DNA from: CAYRNR01 sp964425605
GTDB lineage: Bacteria; Myxococcota_A; UBA796; UBA9615; CAYRNR01
Length of the DNA stretch: 64,000 bases
Direction of reading: 5' to 3'
Assembly (NCBI GenBank): GCA_964425605.1
Contig: CAYRNR010000028.1
Location: 5,628 to 69,627 of the forward strand
The position numbers and the translations under genes were made by a program. This document shows positions 1-9,329 of this stretch, in pieces. The notes beneath the pieces are model-generated. The model saw only the letters and a list, made by a program, of their open reading frames with translations. It did no database searches and was not told where the DNA came from. Numbering within the stretch: the stretch's first letter is position 1; every line of letters starts with the position of its first letter.

Positions 1-662
1 AGATCCAGGCGCGACACACCGTCCCACGCCCGCTCGGGCTGGTGGGTGACCATCACCAGGGTTCGCCCCTCCTCCATCACGAGCGCGCGCAGGGACCGCG
101 TCAGGTCGGCGGCGGACGGCCCGTCGAGGCTGGCGAAGGGCTCGTCGGCGAGCAGCAGCGGAGGATCGTTGGCCAGGGCCCGCGCCAGGGCGAGCTTCTG
201 GCGTTCGCCCCCCGACAGGGTGGCCGGGGCGTGGCGGGCCCGGTGGCCCAGCCCGAAGCGCTCGAGCAGCTCCGAGGCGCGGCTGCGCTGGCGGGCCGGG
301 GGCACGCCGGCGAACAGCATGGCCGCGTGCAGGTTCTCCTGGGCCGTGAGGCCGTCGAGGAGGCTCGATCCCTGGAGCAGCACCCCCACGGTCCGCGCGC
401 GGAAGCGGTCCAGCTGCGCCTCGCGGAGCTCGGCCAGGTCCTGGCCGGCCACCGTCACCGTGCCCGAGTCGGGGCGGAGCAGCCCCGCCAGGAGGTGCAG
501 CAGGGTGGACTTGCCGGCGCCGTTGGGGCCCGTCACCACCAGGCACGTGCCCCGGTCCACCGTGAGGTCGGGGACGTCCAGGGCCACGAACCGGTCCCGC
601 GTCCCGGGCCGGGCAAAGGTCCGGAGGACGTCGGTCAGCTCGATCATGGTTTCGGGGGCCAT
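1..662 (-). CDS. ABC transporter ATP-binding protein (3' end outside the window)
   Basis: Cytoplasmic ATPase subunit that would energise an ABC exporter; it looks closest to the MacB/LolD-type or short export ATPases. Reading leftwards from the ATG at 662 gives MAPETMIEL, a Walker A GPNGAGKST near residue 45, a Q-loop at VLLQGSS, the signature LSGGERQKLALARAL, a Walker B LLLADEPFASLD and the H-loop VMVTHQ. Only the extreme C-terminus is cut by the window edge. A second ATG in frame at 647 is possible. It begins 20 bases after the phosphoesterase stop on the same strand, so the two are probably cotranscribed. The permease partner is not in view, so the substrate is unknown. Confidence 0.93.
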   Translation of the reverse strand, partial: MAPETMIELTDVLRTFARPGTRDRFVALDVPDLTVDRGTCLVVTGPNGAGKSTLLHLLAGLLRPDSGTVTVAGQDLAELREAQLDRFRARTVGVLLQGSSLLDGLTAQENLHAAMLFAGVPPARQRSRASELLERFGLGHRARHAPATLSGGERQKLALARALANDPPLLLADEPFASLDGPSAADLTRSLRALVMEEGRTLVMVTHQPERAWDGVSRLD

Positions 663-682
663 GGTGTGTCCGGGCGGGCGCC

Positions 683-1708
683 TCAGCGTCGCCGCGCCAC
701 CACCCGGTCCACCGGGATGCGGGTCTCCGTGACCTTCTCACCCTCGATGGTCCGGCAGCGGATGTCCACGAGCTTGCCGTCGTCGAACTCGTAGACGTTG
801 TAGGTGGGGTGCTCGCCGCCGCCGTCGGGGACGAGGGTCGAGGTGCCGGCGCAGAGGAAGCCCGGGCCGTGGTAGTTCCAGTGCTGGTGGCCGTGCAGCA
901 CCAGGTCCACGCCGGCGGGCAGGCCCAGGTTGCGCAGCACGAAGTCCGCACCCTTGACCGGCCCCATGTAGATGCGCTTGACCAGGCCGCCGACCCCCTC
1001 GGGGGTGGGGCGCACGTGGTGGTGCATCGCCAGCAGCCGGATGCCGGCGTCGGGGACGCGCCTTCGCACGCCGGCCAGCTGCTTGGTGCTGACCCGGCCG
1101 CGGGCGTTGGACAGCAGCGCCCAGGGGTCCTGGATCAGGCCGCGCACCGTGGAGTCCACGCCGATCAGGGCGACCCCCTCGCCCAGATCCCGCACGTAGG
1201 GGAACGGCTCGAGGCGGGAGTCGAAGGTCTCGTGGAAGTCCCCGGACGATCCCTCGATGAACGGCACGTCGTGGTTGCCCGGCACGATGTGCAGGTGGTC
1301 CCAGTAGGGTCTGAGGAACTCGGCGGCGCCCTCGAACTCGTTGGTGGACGGAGTCAACGCCACGTCGCCGGTGACCAGCATGTGGTCGAACGACATGGAC
1401 TGCAGGTCCGCCTCGAGCACCCGCCGCGCCGCCTGGCTGTCCAGGGCGCGATAGGCGCGGTGGTGGCCCTTGTCGATGAGCTTGCGCACGAGGTACGTGG
1501 AGAGCCCGGCCACCATCAGCCCCTGGGCGAGCAGGAACAGCCTGGGGTTGCGCTGCCGGACCTCGTTGGCCATGCCCAGGGAGCCCGCGCGCATCACGCC
1601 GGCCACGCAGGCCGCGGCGATGGCGATCTTCCCCCACTCCTTGGCGCGCTGGAGCGCCCGGGTGGAGGGGTCGTACACGTGGATGTCCGACAGGTGGACC
1701 AGTTTCAT
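683..1708 (-). CDS. Calcineurin-like metallophosphoesterase
   Basis: Dimetal phosphohydrolase of the calcineurin superfamily, 341 residues from the ATG at 1708. The metal-binding blocks are in order: LVHLSDIHVYDP right at the N-terminus, TGDVAL, PGNHDVPF, a MHHH segment and LHGHQHWNYHG. About 70 residues are inserted between the first and second blocks, including two hydrophobic stretches (near residues 27-50 and 57-70) that may form a membrane hairpin or anchor. A longer open frame reaches 1873, but the family motif starts at the very N-terminus of the shorter protein, so 1708 is preferred. Substrate unknown. It is divergent from the OPT transporter. Confidence 0.93.
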   Translation of the reverse strand: MKLVHLSDIHVYDPSTRALQRAKEWGKIAIAAACVAGVMRAGSLGMANEVRQRNPRLFLLAQGLMVAGLSTYLVRKLIDKGHHRAYRALDSQAARRVLEADLQSMSFDHMLVTGDVALTPSTNEFEGAAEFLRPYWDHLHIVPGNHDVPFIEGSSGDFHETFDSRLEPFPYVRDLGEGVALIGVDSTVRGLIQDPWALLSNARGRVSTKQLAGVRRRVPDAGIRLLAMHHHVRPTPEGVGGLVKRIYMGPVKGADFVLRNLGLPAGVDLVLHGHQHWNYHGPGFLCAGTSTLVPDGGGEHPTYNVYEFDDGKLVDIRCRTIEGEKVTETRIPVDRVVARRR

Positions 1709-1894
1709 CGCGGCTTGCGTCCCGTTCTTCCTTCCGAGAATGCCAGGCCAACGTACCACATGCGCAAGCGCCCTCGCGGGCGCCTGCACGACCTTGCCTA
1801 CGCACGATCCATCAGAGAGATTTCCATCGCGCGCCGACATCGGTACAATCCGGCAGCTTCGGGGGAAGACCATACCCAGTTGGGAGACGACGCG

Positions 1895-4021
1895 ATGGAA
1901 GCCAAGCCCGGCAAGAGCAAGGTCCTACCGGCCAACGCATTCAAGGAGCTGGCGCCCGGTGAAACCTACGAACCCGTGGTGTCGCCGCAGGAGACGCCGC
2001 CGGAGGTCACGATCCGGTCGGTGCTGCTGGGCGTGGCCATGGTGGTGATCTTCACGTTCGCCGCGGCCTACATCGGGCTGAAGACCGGCAACGTCATCGA
2101 GACGTCCATCCCCATCGCCATCCTCGCGGTGTTCTTCGGCAACACGCTGCTGCAGAAGTTCGCGGGGCGGCGCAACCACCTGCTCGAGAACGTGATCATC
2201 CAGTCCATCGGCCAGGCCTCGGGCGTGGTCGTGGCCGGGGCGATCTTCACGATCCCGGCGCTGTACATCCTCGATCTGCAGCCGTCGTTCCTGCACATCT
2301 TCATGGCGTGCATGCTCGGCGGGTTCCTCGGCGTGGTCCTGCTGATCCCGCTTCGGCGCTACTTCTGCAAGGACCTGCACGGCCAGCTGCCGTTCCCCGA
2401 GGCCACGGCGATCACCAACGTGCTGGCCGCGGGCGAGAAGGCCAAGGGCGCGTCCGGCAAGGTGCTGCTCGCCGCGTTCGGCGTGGGCTTCGTGTTCGAC
2501 CTGATCGTGGAGTTCCTGCACCTGTGGAACCACAAGCTCAACACCAAGATCCTGTTCGGCGGCATGGGTGAGCGGCTCTCCGAGGCCCGCTTCGAGCTGA
2601 GGCTCAACGCCACGGCGGTGTACTTCGGCCTGGGCTACATCATCGGCCCCAAGTACGCCGGCATCATCGCCGCCGGCTCGATCCTGTCCACGCTGGTCAT
2701 GGTGCCGCTGATCTTCTTCGCCGGCTCCGGACTGGACCAGCCGTTGACGCCGCCGATGGTGGACATCCTGATGCGCAACATGGAGGCCGCCGAGGTCTGG
2801 GGCACCTACATCCGCCCCATCGGCATCGGCTGCATCGCGGTCGCCGGCTTCATCGGCATCATCAAGATGGGCAAGATCATCCTCTCGTCGCTGTCCCTGG
2901 CCTTCAAGGGGCTCACCGGCGGCAAGGACGCGGCGAAGACCGAGCGCAACGACACGGACATGACCCCGCGCAACACCCTGCTGATCCAGGTCGGTTGCAT
3001 CGTGGGCATGATCGGCCTGTTCGGCTACATCAGCGGCAGCATCGTCACCGCCGTCGTCGGCACCATCATCACCTACATCCTGGCCTTCCTGTTCACCCCG
3101 GTGGCCGCGCGCGCCATCGCCATCGTCGGCGTCAACCCCGTGTCCGGCATGACCATGATCACCCTGATCATCGCCTGCCTGGCCCTGGTAGCCACCGGAC
3201 TGCGCGGCGACGCCGTGGGCATGACCGTCGCGCTCATCGTCGGCTGCGCGGTCTGCACCGCCCTGTCCACGTCGGGCGCGTTCGTGTCCGACCTCAAGAT
3301 CGGGTACTGGCTCGGCTCCAGCCCCAACCAGCAGCAGCGCTGGAAGTACCTGGGCATCTTCGTGGCGTCGCTGAGCGTCGGCGCGGTCATCTGGGTCCTC
3401 GCCACCTCGTACGGTTTCATGATCGAGGACAAGACCGGCGCCATCATCCCCAACCCGAACCTGCCCGCGCCCCAGGGGCACGTCATGGGCACCATCGTGT
3501 CCGGCGTCATGGGCGGCGAGCAGCAGGCCATCTTGCTGTTCGCCCTCGGCGGTGTGGTCGCCATCCTGCTGGAGATGGCCTCGGTCCCGGCCCTGGCCTT
3601 CGGCCTCGGCATGTACCTGCCCATCGAGATCAACATGGCCGTGTTCGCCGGCGCCGCCGCCGGTCACTTCATCGGAAAGTCCGGCAAGGACGCCGAGGAG
3701 CGGGCCGCCCGCCAGGAGCAGGGCACCCTCATCGCGTCGGGTCTCATGGCCGGCGCCGCCATCGTCGGCACCGTGGGCGCCATCCTGTTGCTCCCCCAGA
3801 TCGGCTCGCCGATGCAGTACATCGACGTGCACGCCTGGTCGGAGAAGGCCATCGAGGCGGGCGCCGGCGGCTTCGCCGAGACCTTCCACCACTACTACAC
3901 CGGCTTCGCCGGCCAGATCGTCTCGGTGGTGGGCTTCCTGACGCTGATCACCGTGTGCTACCTGCTGGCCAGCTGGGGCGGCAAGATGCAGATGGCGGAG
4001 GAGAAGGAAGCCGAGGAGTGA
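1895..4021 (+). CDS. OPT-family oligopeptide/metal-chelate transporter
   Basis: Inner-membrane transporter of 708 residues from the OPT (oligopeptide transporter) family, which moves peptides or metal-siderophore chelates with protons. Around 14-16 hydrophobic segments alternate with short loops. Family-like blocks include AAYIGLKTGNVIETSIPIAI near the N-terminus, the long GRRNHLLENVIIQSIGQASG segment, and LPFPEATAITNVL followed by KG. The start at 1895 has a purine-rich ribosome site (GGGAGACGA) just upstream; the frame is open further up but carries no family sequence there. A 7-bp GC stem (4024-4051) follows the stop. The exact substrate cannot be read from sequence. Confidence 0.95.
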   Translation: MEAKPGKSKVLPANAFKELAPGETYEPVVSPQETPPEVTIRSVLLGVAMVVIFTFAAAYIGLKTGNVIETSIPIAILAVFFGNTLLQKFAGRRNHLLENVIIQSIGQASGVVVAGAIFTIPALYILDLQPSFLHIFMACMLGGFLGVVLLIPLRRYFCKDLHGQLPFPEATAITNVLAAGEKAKGASGKVLLAAFGVGFVFDLIVEFLHLWNHKLNTKILFGGMGERLSEARFELRLNATAVYFGLGYIIGPKYAGIIAAGSILSTLVMVPLIFFAGSGLDQPLTPPMVDILMRNMEAAEVWGTYIRPIGIGCIAVAGFIGIIKMGKIILSSLSLAFKGLTGGKDAAKTERNDTDMTPRNTLLIQVGCIVGMIGLFGYISGSIVTAVVGTIITYILAFLFTPVAARAIAIVGVNPVSGMTMITLIIACLALVATGLRGDAVGMTVALIVGCAVCTALSTSGAFVSDLKIGYWLGSSPNQQQRWKYLGIFVASLSVGAVIWVLATSYGFMIEDKTGAIIPNPNLPAPQGHVMGTIVSGVMGGEQQAILLFALGGVVAILLEMASVPALAFGLGMYLPIEINMAVFAGAAAGHFIGKSGKDAEERAARQEQGTLIASGLMAGAAIVGTVGAILLLPQIGSPMQYIDVHAWSEKAIEAGAGGFAETFHHYYTGFAGQIVSVVGFLTLITVCYLLASWGGKMQMAEEKEAEE

Positions 4022-4023
4022 CG

Positions 4024-4051
4024 CCCGGCCGATAGCACTGGTCGGGCCGGG
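4024..4051. other. GC-rich hairpin after the OPT gene
   Basis: CCCGGCC at 4024-4030 pairs with GGCCGGG at 4045-4051 around a 14-base loop. There is no T-run, so it is at most a weak or factor-dependent terminator or an mRNA-stabilising stem before the next gene at 4075. Confidence 0.3.
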
Positions 4052-4074
4052 ACGTAGACGCTAAAAGAAGAATC

Positions 4075-6357
4075 ATGCGTACATGCGTCCTCTGTCTGCT
4101 GCTGCCCGTCGTCCTGTTCGCCTGCCATACGCCCCCCGATCCCCCTGAACACCACACGCGGCTCGCGCCGGTCACCCTCCCCGCCATCGATCCGTCCGGC
4201 GGAGAGGGCAGCCTGATCCTGGGCGGGACCACGCCGTTCACCGTGCAGGCCACCGAGACCTACCAGTTCGACTTCACCGTCGGCCCCTCGGGCATGGAGT
4301 CCGGGGGCGGCCTGCTGCTGCTCGATCCCATCCTGCACGGGGTGGCGATCATCAAGTACATGGACTGGGCCCTGGATCCCGCCGACTGCAACGACCAGTA
4401 CCAGGAGGGCGCCGACTCCATGCGCTACCAGGGGCTGGCCTGGGCCGAGACCGACGTGCCCGGCGTGGCCGCGATCCTCGACCGCCCCGAGCACACCGAG
4501 GACATGCACCAGGAGATGTACACCGAGATCACCGTGGACGGCCCCCTGCCCGCCGGCAGCGTGATCACCCTGTACCTCGGCATCGCGGACGAGACGCCGC
4601 TGGGTCCGGCCAACGCCCTGTGCGCCAGCCGCGCCCCGTACAAGGCCTACGAGCGCATCCCCTGGATGGCGGCCAGCCGCCCCGACAGCGTCACCACCTG
4701 GGCCATGCTCGACGAGGAGCCGCCGGTGATGCGCGTCTACGGGGGCCAGACCGTGCACACGTCGCGGGTGTACATCCCCTCCTTCGCCCAGGTGGGGGAG
4801 ACCATCCCGGTGACCGTCGCCCTGCTCGACGAGTTCGGCAACGCCATCGAGGGGGTGGCCAACTCCGTGGTGTTCCAGCCCAGCCTGGCCTTGACCGACC
4901 TGGCCCCTGCCGTGGACTTCTCCGTGGACTCGCCGTCCTTCGCGCGGCTGGAGGCCACCCCGAGCGTCGACGGCGTACTGCGCATCACGATCCAGGGCAC
5001 CGGCGGCATCTCCGCCGTCTCCAACCCGTGCGTCGTCTCCACCGATCCCCCCGAGACCCGCGTCTACTGGGGCGACATCCACAGCCACCACGGCAGCCAC
5101 TACTTCGACGAGTTCGGCGACATGGTGGACGAGAACCTGCGCTACGCCCGCGACGTGGCCGGCCTGGACTTCGCCGGCGAGAGCATGAAGCTGCCCCCGC
5201 TGGAGGTGTACGGCGAGGAGCTGTGGCAGGACCTCCAGGTGGGCTGCAGCACCTACGAGGGCGACGACTTCGTGCCGTTTTTGGGCTTCGAGTGGATGGG
5301 CCCCGGCGGCAGCGGCCACCACAACGTGTACTTCGACGGCTGCTTCGGCGAGGTCACCCAGAGCGCGTTCCTGTCCGGCCTCGACGGCGCCGGCGGCCTG
5401 TACGAGTTCATGGACACGATGGTCTCCGAGAACCCCGGCCTCCGCGTCATCGCCGTGCCCCACGCCTCCAAGTACACCGGCTTCGGCTGGGAGGACATCG
5501 ACGACGAGGCCCGGCCCTCCGCCGAGGTCTTCAGCGAGTGGGGCGAGTCCATGGAGCCCGACGGCCTGCGCTCGGTGCCCGACGGCCTCCTCGCCGGCAA
5601 CACCCTGGGCTTCATCGCCTCGTCGGACAACCACGACGGGTTCATGGGCAACCCCCTCGCCCTCAAGAACGACAAAGGCGGCCTCGTCGCCGCGCTGGCC
5701 ACCGACCGCACCCGCGACGCGATCTTCGACGCCATCACCGAGCGCGCGACCTACGCCACCGCCGTCGAACGCATCATCGCCCTGAGCTGGACCGAGGAGG
5801 ACGGCTACCGCTCGCGCATGGGTCAGGTCCTGGTGGGGTTCGAGCCCACCTTCACCCTCGAGATCCACGGCACCCAGGAGCTCGTATCGGCCAGCCTCCA
5901 CCGCATCTACCTCGAAGGCGACGCCGACGAGGTGGTGTACGAGACCACCCTCGCCGGCCTCGAGGACTCCGTCCTCACCTTCGCGCCGGGCGACGACGGC
6001 TACGAGCTCGACGAGCCCGCCCTGTTCTACTGGTACGTGGATCAGCAGGGCGACGGCCAGGCCTGGACCAGCCCCGTCTACCTGTACCCGGACTGCAACG
6101 CGGGCGTGGACGATCCGGCCGGCCTGTGTGGAACCGGCGATGACGACGACGACGACGACGACAGCACCGGCGACGACGACGTGACCGACGACGACGACAG
6201 CGACGATGACGACGACGACGTCACACCGGACGACGACGACGACAGCGGCGACGAGGGGGACGACGACTGCTCGTGTGATGTGGAGGGTGGGACCCGGGGA
6301 TCGTCGGTGGTCGCGCTGCTGGTGCTGGGAATCCTGGGACTGCGCCGGAGGTCCTGA
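4075..6357 (+). CDS. Secreted DUF3604/PHP-like metallohydrolase with Asp-rich stalk and MYXO-CTERM-like tail
   Basis: Envelope protein of 760 residues. The N-terminus MRTCVLCLLLPVVLFACHTP holds a lipobox-like LFAC. Residues about 30-320 are a beta-rich region; then RVYWGDIHSHHGSH opens a DUF3604-type PHP-fold domain whose candidate metal ligands continue in GHHNVYF, IAVPHASKY and IASSDNHDGF. The C-terminus is an Asp-rich linker (about 690-735, coded by a GAC repeat) followed by CSC, a hydrophobic stretch and RRRS, which resembles the MYXO-CTERM sorting signal. Having both a lipobox and a C-terminal signal is odd; one may be non-functional. The next gene starts immediately after the stop (TGAATG), so the two are coupled. 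The substrate is unknown. Confidence 0.85.
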   Translation: MRTCVLCLLLPVVLFACHTPPDPPEHHTRLAPVTLPAIDPSGGEGSLILGGTTPFTVQATETYQFDFTVGPSGMESGGGLLLLDPILHGVAIIKYMDWALDPADCNDQYQEGADSMRYQGLAWAETDVPGVAAILDRPEHTEDMHQEMYTEITVDGPLPAGSVITLYLGIADETPLGPANALCASRAPYKAYERIPWMAASRPDSVTTWAMLDEEPPVMRVYGGQTVHTSRVYIPSFAQVGETIPVTVALLDEFGNAIEGVANSVVFQPSLALTDLAPAVDFSVDSPSFARLEATPSVDGVLRITIQGTGGISAVSNPCVVSTDPPETRVYWGDIHSHHGSHYFDEFGDMVDENLRYARDVAGLDFAGESMKLPPLEVYGEELWQDLQVGCSTYEGDDFVPFLGFEWMGPGGSGHHNVYFDGCFGEVTQSAFLSGLDGAGGLYEFMDTMVSENPGLRVIAVPHASKYTGFGWEDIDDEARPSAEVFSEWGESMEPDGLRSVPDGLLAGNTLGFIASSDNHDGFMGNPLALKNDKGGLVAALATDRTRDAIFDAITERATYATAVERIIALSWTEEDGYRSRMGQVLVGFEPTFTLEIHGTQELVSASLHRIYLEGDADEVVYETTLAGLEDSVLTFAPGDDGYELDEPALFYWYVDQQGDGQAWTSPVYLYPDCNAGVDDPAGLCGTGDDDDDDDDSTGDDDVTDDDDSDDDDDDVTPDDDDDSGDEGDDDCSCDVEGGTRGSSVVALLVLGILGLRRRS
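6139..6270. repeat. (GAC)n trinucleotide tract coding for an Asp-rich linker
   Basis: Imperfect GAC/GAT trinucleotide runs inside the 3' end of the DUF3604-like gene, coding DDDDDDD blocks broken by Ser, Thr, Gly, Val and Pro. Similar tracts lie at about 7700-7760, 41163-41235, 47525-47620 (complement) and 54770-54905 (complement), always in exported proteins. Confidence 0.85.
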
Positions 6358-7848
6358 ATGTCCCGATCGCGCGCGCTGCGCTCCCTGCCCCTGGTGGTAG
6401 CGCTCTCGACCGCCCTCCCCTCCTCCGCCGATCCCTCGAACCACGCCGGCCACGACTACTACTTCGGCGATCTCCACGCCCACACCGGCCACTCCATGGA
6501 CGGCTACTCCGCCGATCTCTACGGCTGCCCCGACGGCTACGACTGCGGAGACGCGAGTTCGGTGCTACAGGATGCTCGCGACGTGTTCGACCTGGACTTC
6601 CTGGCGCTCACGGAGCACGGCAACGGCATGCACGCCGTCCAGGCGCCGTGGGTCTGGGAGGACCAGCTGGCCGAGGTCCGGGCGGCCAACGATCCCGAGG
6701 GGGGGTTCGTGACCGTGCCCGGCGTCGAGCTGTGGCTGTGGGAGGGTGACGGCTCGATCCGGGATCACCGCAACTTGTACCTGTTCGGAACCGATGATCA
6801 GCTGGATGGCGTCGGCCTCGAGGAGATCCGCGGGGAGGCCGACGCGCCCCCGTTCACCACCGACGACTGCTCCGCGGTGTTCGACCACCTGGAGACCCTG
6901 CAGGAGTCCCACGGCGACCTCTTGCTGATACCGCACCACCCCGCGATCCAGCCCCCGGCGGCCACGGACTGGTCGTGCGTGGATCCGCGATTCAACCCCG
7001 TGGTCGAGAACTACTCCGAGCACGGCAACTCCCAGTGGCCGTCCTACCCCGACAGCTACGATCCCGTGGACCCCGACGCCGAGCAGCCCGCGTCCACCGT
7101 GGATCGCGCCCTGTCGCCCGACGGCCACGACCTGCGCCTCGGCATCGTCGGAGGCACCGACTCCCACGACACCCGCCCCGGCTCGGTGTGCGACCTCGAT
7201 CCGCGTTTCCGCAACAACGCCGTGAACTACGGCGGCGGACTCAGCGTGGTGGCCCTCCCCGAGGGTGACCTCCTCGACCGCGCCGCCATCCTCGAGGCCC
7301 TGCGCGACCGCCGCACCCTCGCCACGTCCGGGCCGCGCATCCCGGTCCACTTCGAGATACGCATCGACGGCACGGCCGTGGCCTCCATGGGCGAGCAGTT
7401 CGACCACGTGACGTCCGGACCCATCGAGTTCCTCGTCAGCGTCCCGACCGCGGACACGGGCGTCGTGACAGGTGTCACACTGATACAGCCCGACACGGCG
7501 TGGACCCCCATGCTGGAGGACGCGCCAGGGACGTACATCGGCGGCGTCGATCTCGGCGCGAATCCCGTGGTCTATGCCCTCGTGGAGATCGACGGCGACG
7601 CGTACTGGGACGGCCTCGGGGTGGAGTGCGAGGACGGCGGCGAGGACGACCGGGAGTTCATCTGGACCAGCCCGATCTGGGTGGACGAGATCGCGGGCAT
7701 GGACGACGACGACGACGACATCGAAGACGATGACGACTCCTCGGGGGACGACGACGGGTGTGAGTGCAACGGGGCCCGGGTGGAACGACGGAGCGCGCCG
7801 GCGCTGGTAGGTCTGCTACTGGCTGCGCTGTTCCTGCGACGCCGATGA
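6358..7848 (+). CDS. Secreted PHP-domain protein with MYXO-CTERM-like tail
   Basis: A 496-residue exported protein with a signal peptide (MSRSRALRSLPLVVALSTAL, cleavage near PSSA). PHP-type metal-binding blocks follow: YYFGDLHAHTGHS, LALTEHGNGMH, VPGVELW, LLIPHHPAI and VGGTDSHDTRPG. These indicate a metal-dependent phosphoesterase or hydrolase fold related to the upstream protein. The tail has a short Asp-rich linker, CEC, a hydrophobic segment and RRR, as in MYXO-CTERM substrates. It begins directly after the upstream stop, and its 3' end overlaps the convergent arylsulfotransferase-like gene by 33 bases. The substrate is unknown; the tail suggests exposure on the cell surface. Confidence 0.85.
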   Translation: MSRSRALRSLPLVVALSTALPSSADPSNHAGHDYYFGDLHAHTGHSMDGYSADLYGCPDGYDCGDASSVLQDARDVFDLDFLALTEHGNGMHAVQAPWVWEDQLAEVRAANDPEGGFVTVPGVELWLWEGDGSIRDHRNLYLFGTDDQLDGVGLEEIRGEADAPPFTTDDCSAVFDHLETLQESHGDLLLIPHHPAIQPPAATDWSCVDPRFNPVVENYSEHGNSQWPSYPDSYDPVDPDAEQPASTVDRALSPDGHDLRLGIVGGTDSHDTRPGSVCDLDPRFRNNAVNYGGGLSVVALPEGDLLDRAAILEALRDRRTLATSGPRIPVHFEIRIDGTAVASMGEQFDHVTSGPIEFLVSVPTADTGVVTGVTLIQPDTAWTPMLEDAPGTYIGGVDLGANPVVYALVEIDGDAYWDGLGVECEDGGEDDREFIWTSPIWVDEIAGMDDDDDDIEDDDDSSGDDDGCECNGARVERRSAPALVGLLLAALFLRRR

Positions 7849-9210
7849 CGATTCCTGCGACGGTACGAACGATTCGAACCACTCCATGTAGCCGAACCCC
7901 GATCCCACGCTCGCGTTGAGCTGCCACAGGATCTCTCCCCCGGGCGTGACCTCGTCGATCTGGCCCTGGGCGCTCCAGTCCACCAGGGTGTTCCCGCCGG
8001 GTAGCCGTTCCACGTCTCCGAAGCCCAGGGAGAACAGCGGCGGATCGGTCATGTACTCCCAGAGCACCTCTGCCGAGCCATCCCCACCGTCCAGCGCGTA
8101 CTCGACCGCGCGGGAGCCCTCCTCGGGCACGCGGTTGTCGAAGATCAGGATTCCCTCCTCGAGAACGCGGAACCGATGCTGTCGTTCGAACAGCTTCGTC
8201 TCACCATCCGCCAGCGCGAAATCGCTCTCGTCCCCACCCGCGATCCAGAGGACGTCTCCACTGCCGCGGTCGATCTTGTAGACAGCGTCGAAGTTGCGCA
8301 GCGATACATAGTAGGCGCCCTCGTGGTACTGGATGGCGTTGGCGTGGGACCAGCCCGTGTCGGGATCGTACTCGTCCCCCTGCTCGAACTCGGCGTGGTC
8401 CCAGATCGACCAGACGGTGGTCTGCTCCCCTCCCTCGTCGACCTCGACGATCCGATCGCCCTCGATCATCTGCTCGCCCACCGGCCGCGAGTCCTCCATG
8501 AGCACGGCGATGGCGCCGTCCGCCAGCTCCACGAAGTCGTGGTGGGCCTGCTGGATGGGGAGCGTCTCGACGTCAGCGCCGTCCATGGACACCTTCACGA
8601 GTATCCGTTCCCGGTTGGCGTTCTCCACCCCGGTGGCGGCCTCGTAGATCACCGCGCTCCCGTCGAGAGTCCGCGCGACCTTGGGTATGTAGAACGTCTC
8701 CCAGTCCCCCCCCTCCGGTGGGGTCAGCTGGTGCCACCAGACGCACTCGCCATCCCGGTCCAGGATCACGGCGAGGGAGGGAAACGACACGGTGCTCGTG
8801 ACCAGAAAGCCCGTGGCCCCGTCGGACCCCGCGGCCACGCTGAGACTGGGCAGGGTCGTCGGCGCGCTCCCGGTCTGCACCGCGACACCGGGGCTCGTCA
8901 TCGCCGCGCCGCCGGACACCTCCACCGCGTGCAGTCGATACCCTCGATCCGGTTTCAGCCCCACGACGGTGGTCTCGAACCGCGACCCCTCCAGAGACGC
9001 TGGGATCCATGCGGAGTCCGTCCCCTGGGGACCGTCCACGAGCACGTAGGCTGATTCGCAGGCGGGATCGTTCGCCTCCCAGGAGGCGGCCACGACCGTG
9101 GAGATGTGCGGGCTGACCACGACGTCCAATCCGCCCGCGAACTGCGGTCCAGAGCTGCAGCCGACCACAGCCACGAAGGACAGCAGGGCCATCGGGCAGC
9201 CCCTGATCAT
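7816..9210 (-). CDS. Arylsulfotransferase-like (ASST) lipoprotein
   Basis: Exported beta-propeller-like protein of 464 residues. The start ATG at 9210 is chosen because GGAGAGGA sits six bases upstream; an upstream GTG at 9228 would place that site inside the gene. MIRGCPMALLSFVAVVGCSS gives a lipobox (VVGC). The mature part has an Ig/FN3-like N-terminal segment, then repeated blocks typical of the arylsulfotransferase family: CVWWHQLTPP, QQAHHDFVEL, WSHANAIQYHEG, YYVSLRNFDAVYKID, LWIAGG, RQHRFRV and GNTLVDWSAQGQIDEVTPGGEILW. Catalysis is not proven: bacterial ASSTs use His, and several His are present. It is a paralogue of the gene at 11900-13312. It is divergent from the Asp-box gene at 9330. 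Confidence 0.83.
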   Translation of the reverse strand: MIRGCPMALLSFVAVVGCSSGPQFAGGLDVVVSPHISTVVAASWEANDPACESAYVLVDGPQGTDSAWIPASLEGSRFETTVVGLKPDRGYRLHAVEVSGGAAMTSPGVAVQTGSAPTTLPSLSVAAGSDGATGFLVTSTVSFPSLAVILDRDGECVWWHQLTPPEGGDWETFYIPKVARTLDGSAVIYEAATGVENANRERILVKVSMDGADVETLPIQQAHHDFVELADGAIAVLMEDSRPVGEQMIEGDRIVEVDEGGEQTTVWSIWDHAEFEQGDEYDPDTGWSHANAIQYHEGAYYVSLRNFDAVYKIDRGSGDVLWIAGGDESDFALADGETKLFERQHRFRVLEEGILIFDNRVPEEGSRAVEYALDGGDGSAEVLWEYMTDPPLFSLGFGDVERLPGGNTLVDWSAQGQIDEVTPGGEILWQLNASVGSGFGYMEWFESFVPSQESSSASQEQRSQ

Positions 9211-9329
9211 CACGAGTCCTCTCCGCACCGGGACGAGACACGGCGTTGTCGAGCCGATTGTACAGGTTCCCCGGGGGCTCCGATGCGTCCCGGTGGACCT
9301 CTCCGGCGGCGTGGCGCAGGATGGTGCCC

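Noticed and set aside
809..1894. Upstream extension of the OPT transporter frame to 809
   Set aside because: The extension is antisense to the phosphoesterase and lacks OPT features; the OPT-like sequence begins at 1895 with a ribosome site.
6139..6270. CRISPR-like regular repeats
   Set aside because: The repeats are trinucleotide GAC runs inside a gene; there are no spacers and no cas genes.
3958..6492. 844-codon minus-strand frame opposite the DUF3604-like gene
   Set aside because: Antisense of GAC repeats and GC-rich codons; no domain, and the + strand gene is clearly real.
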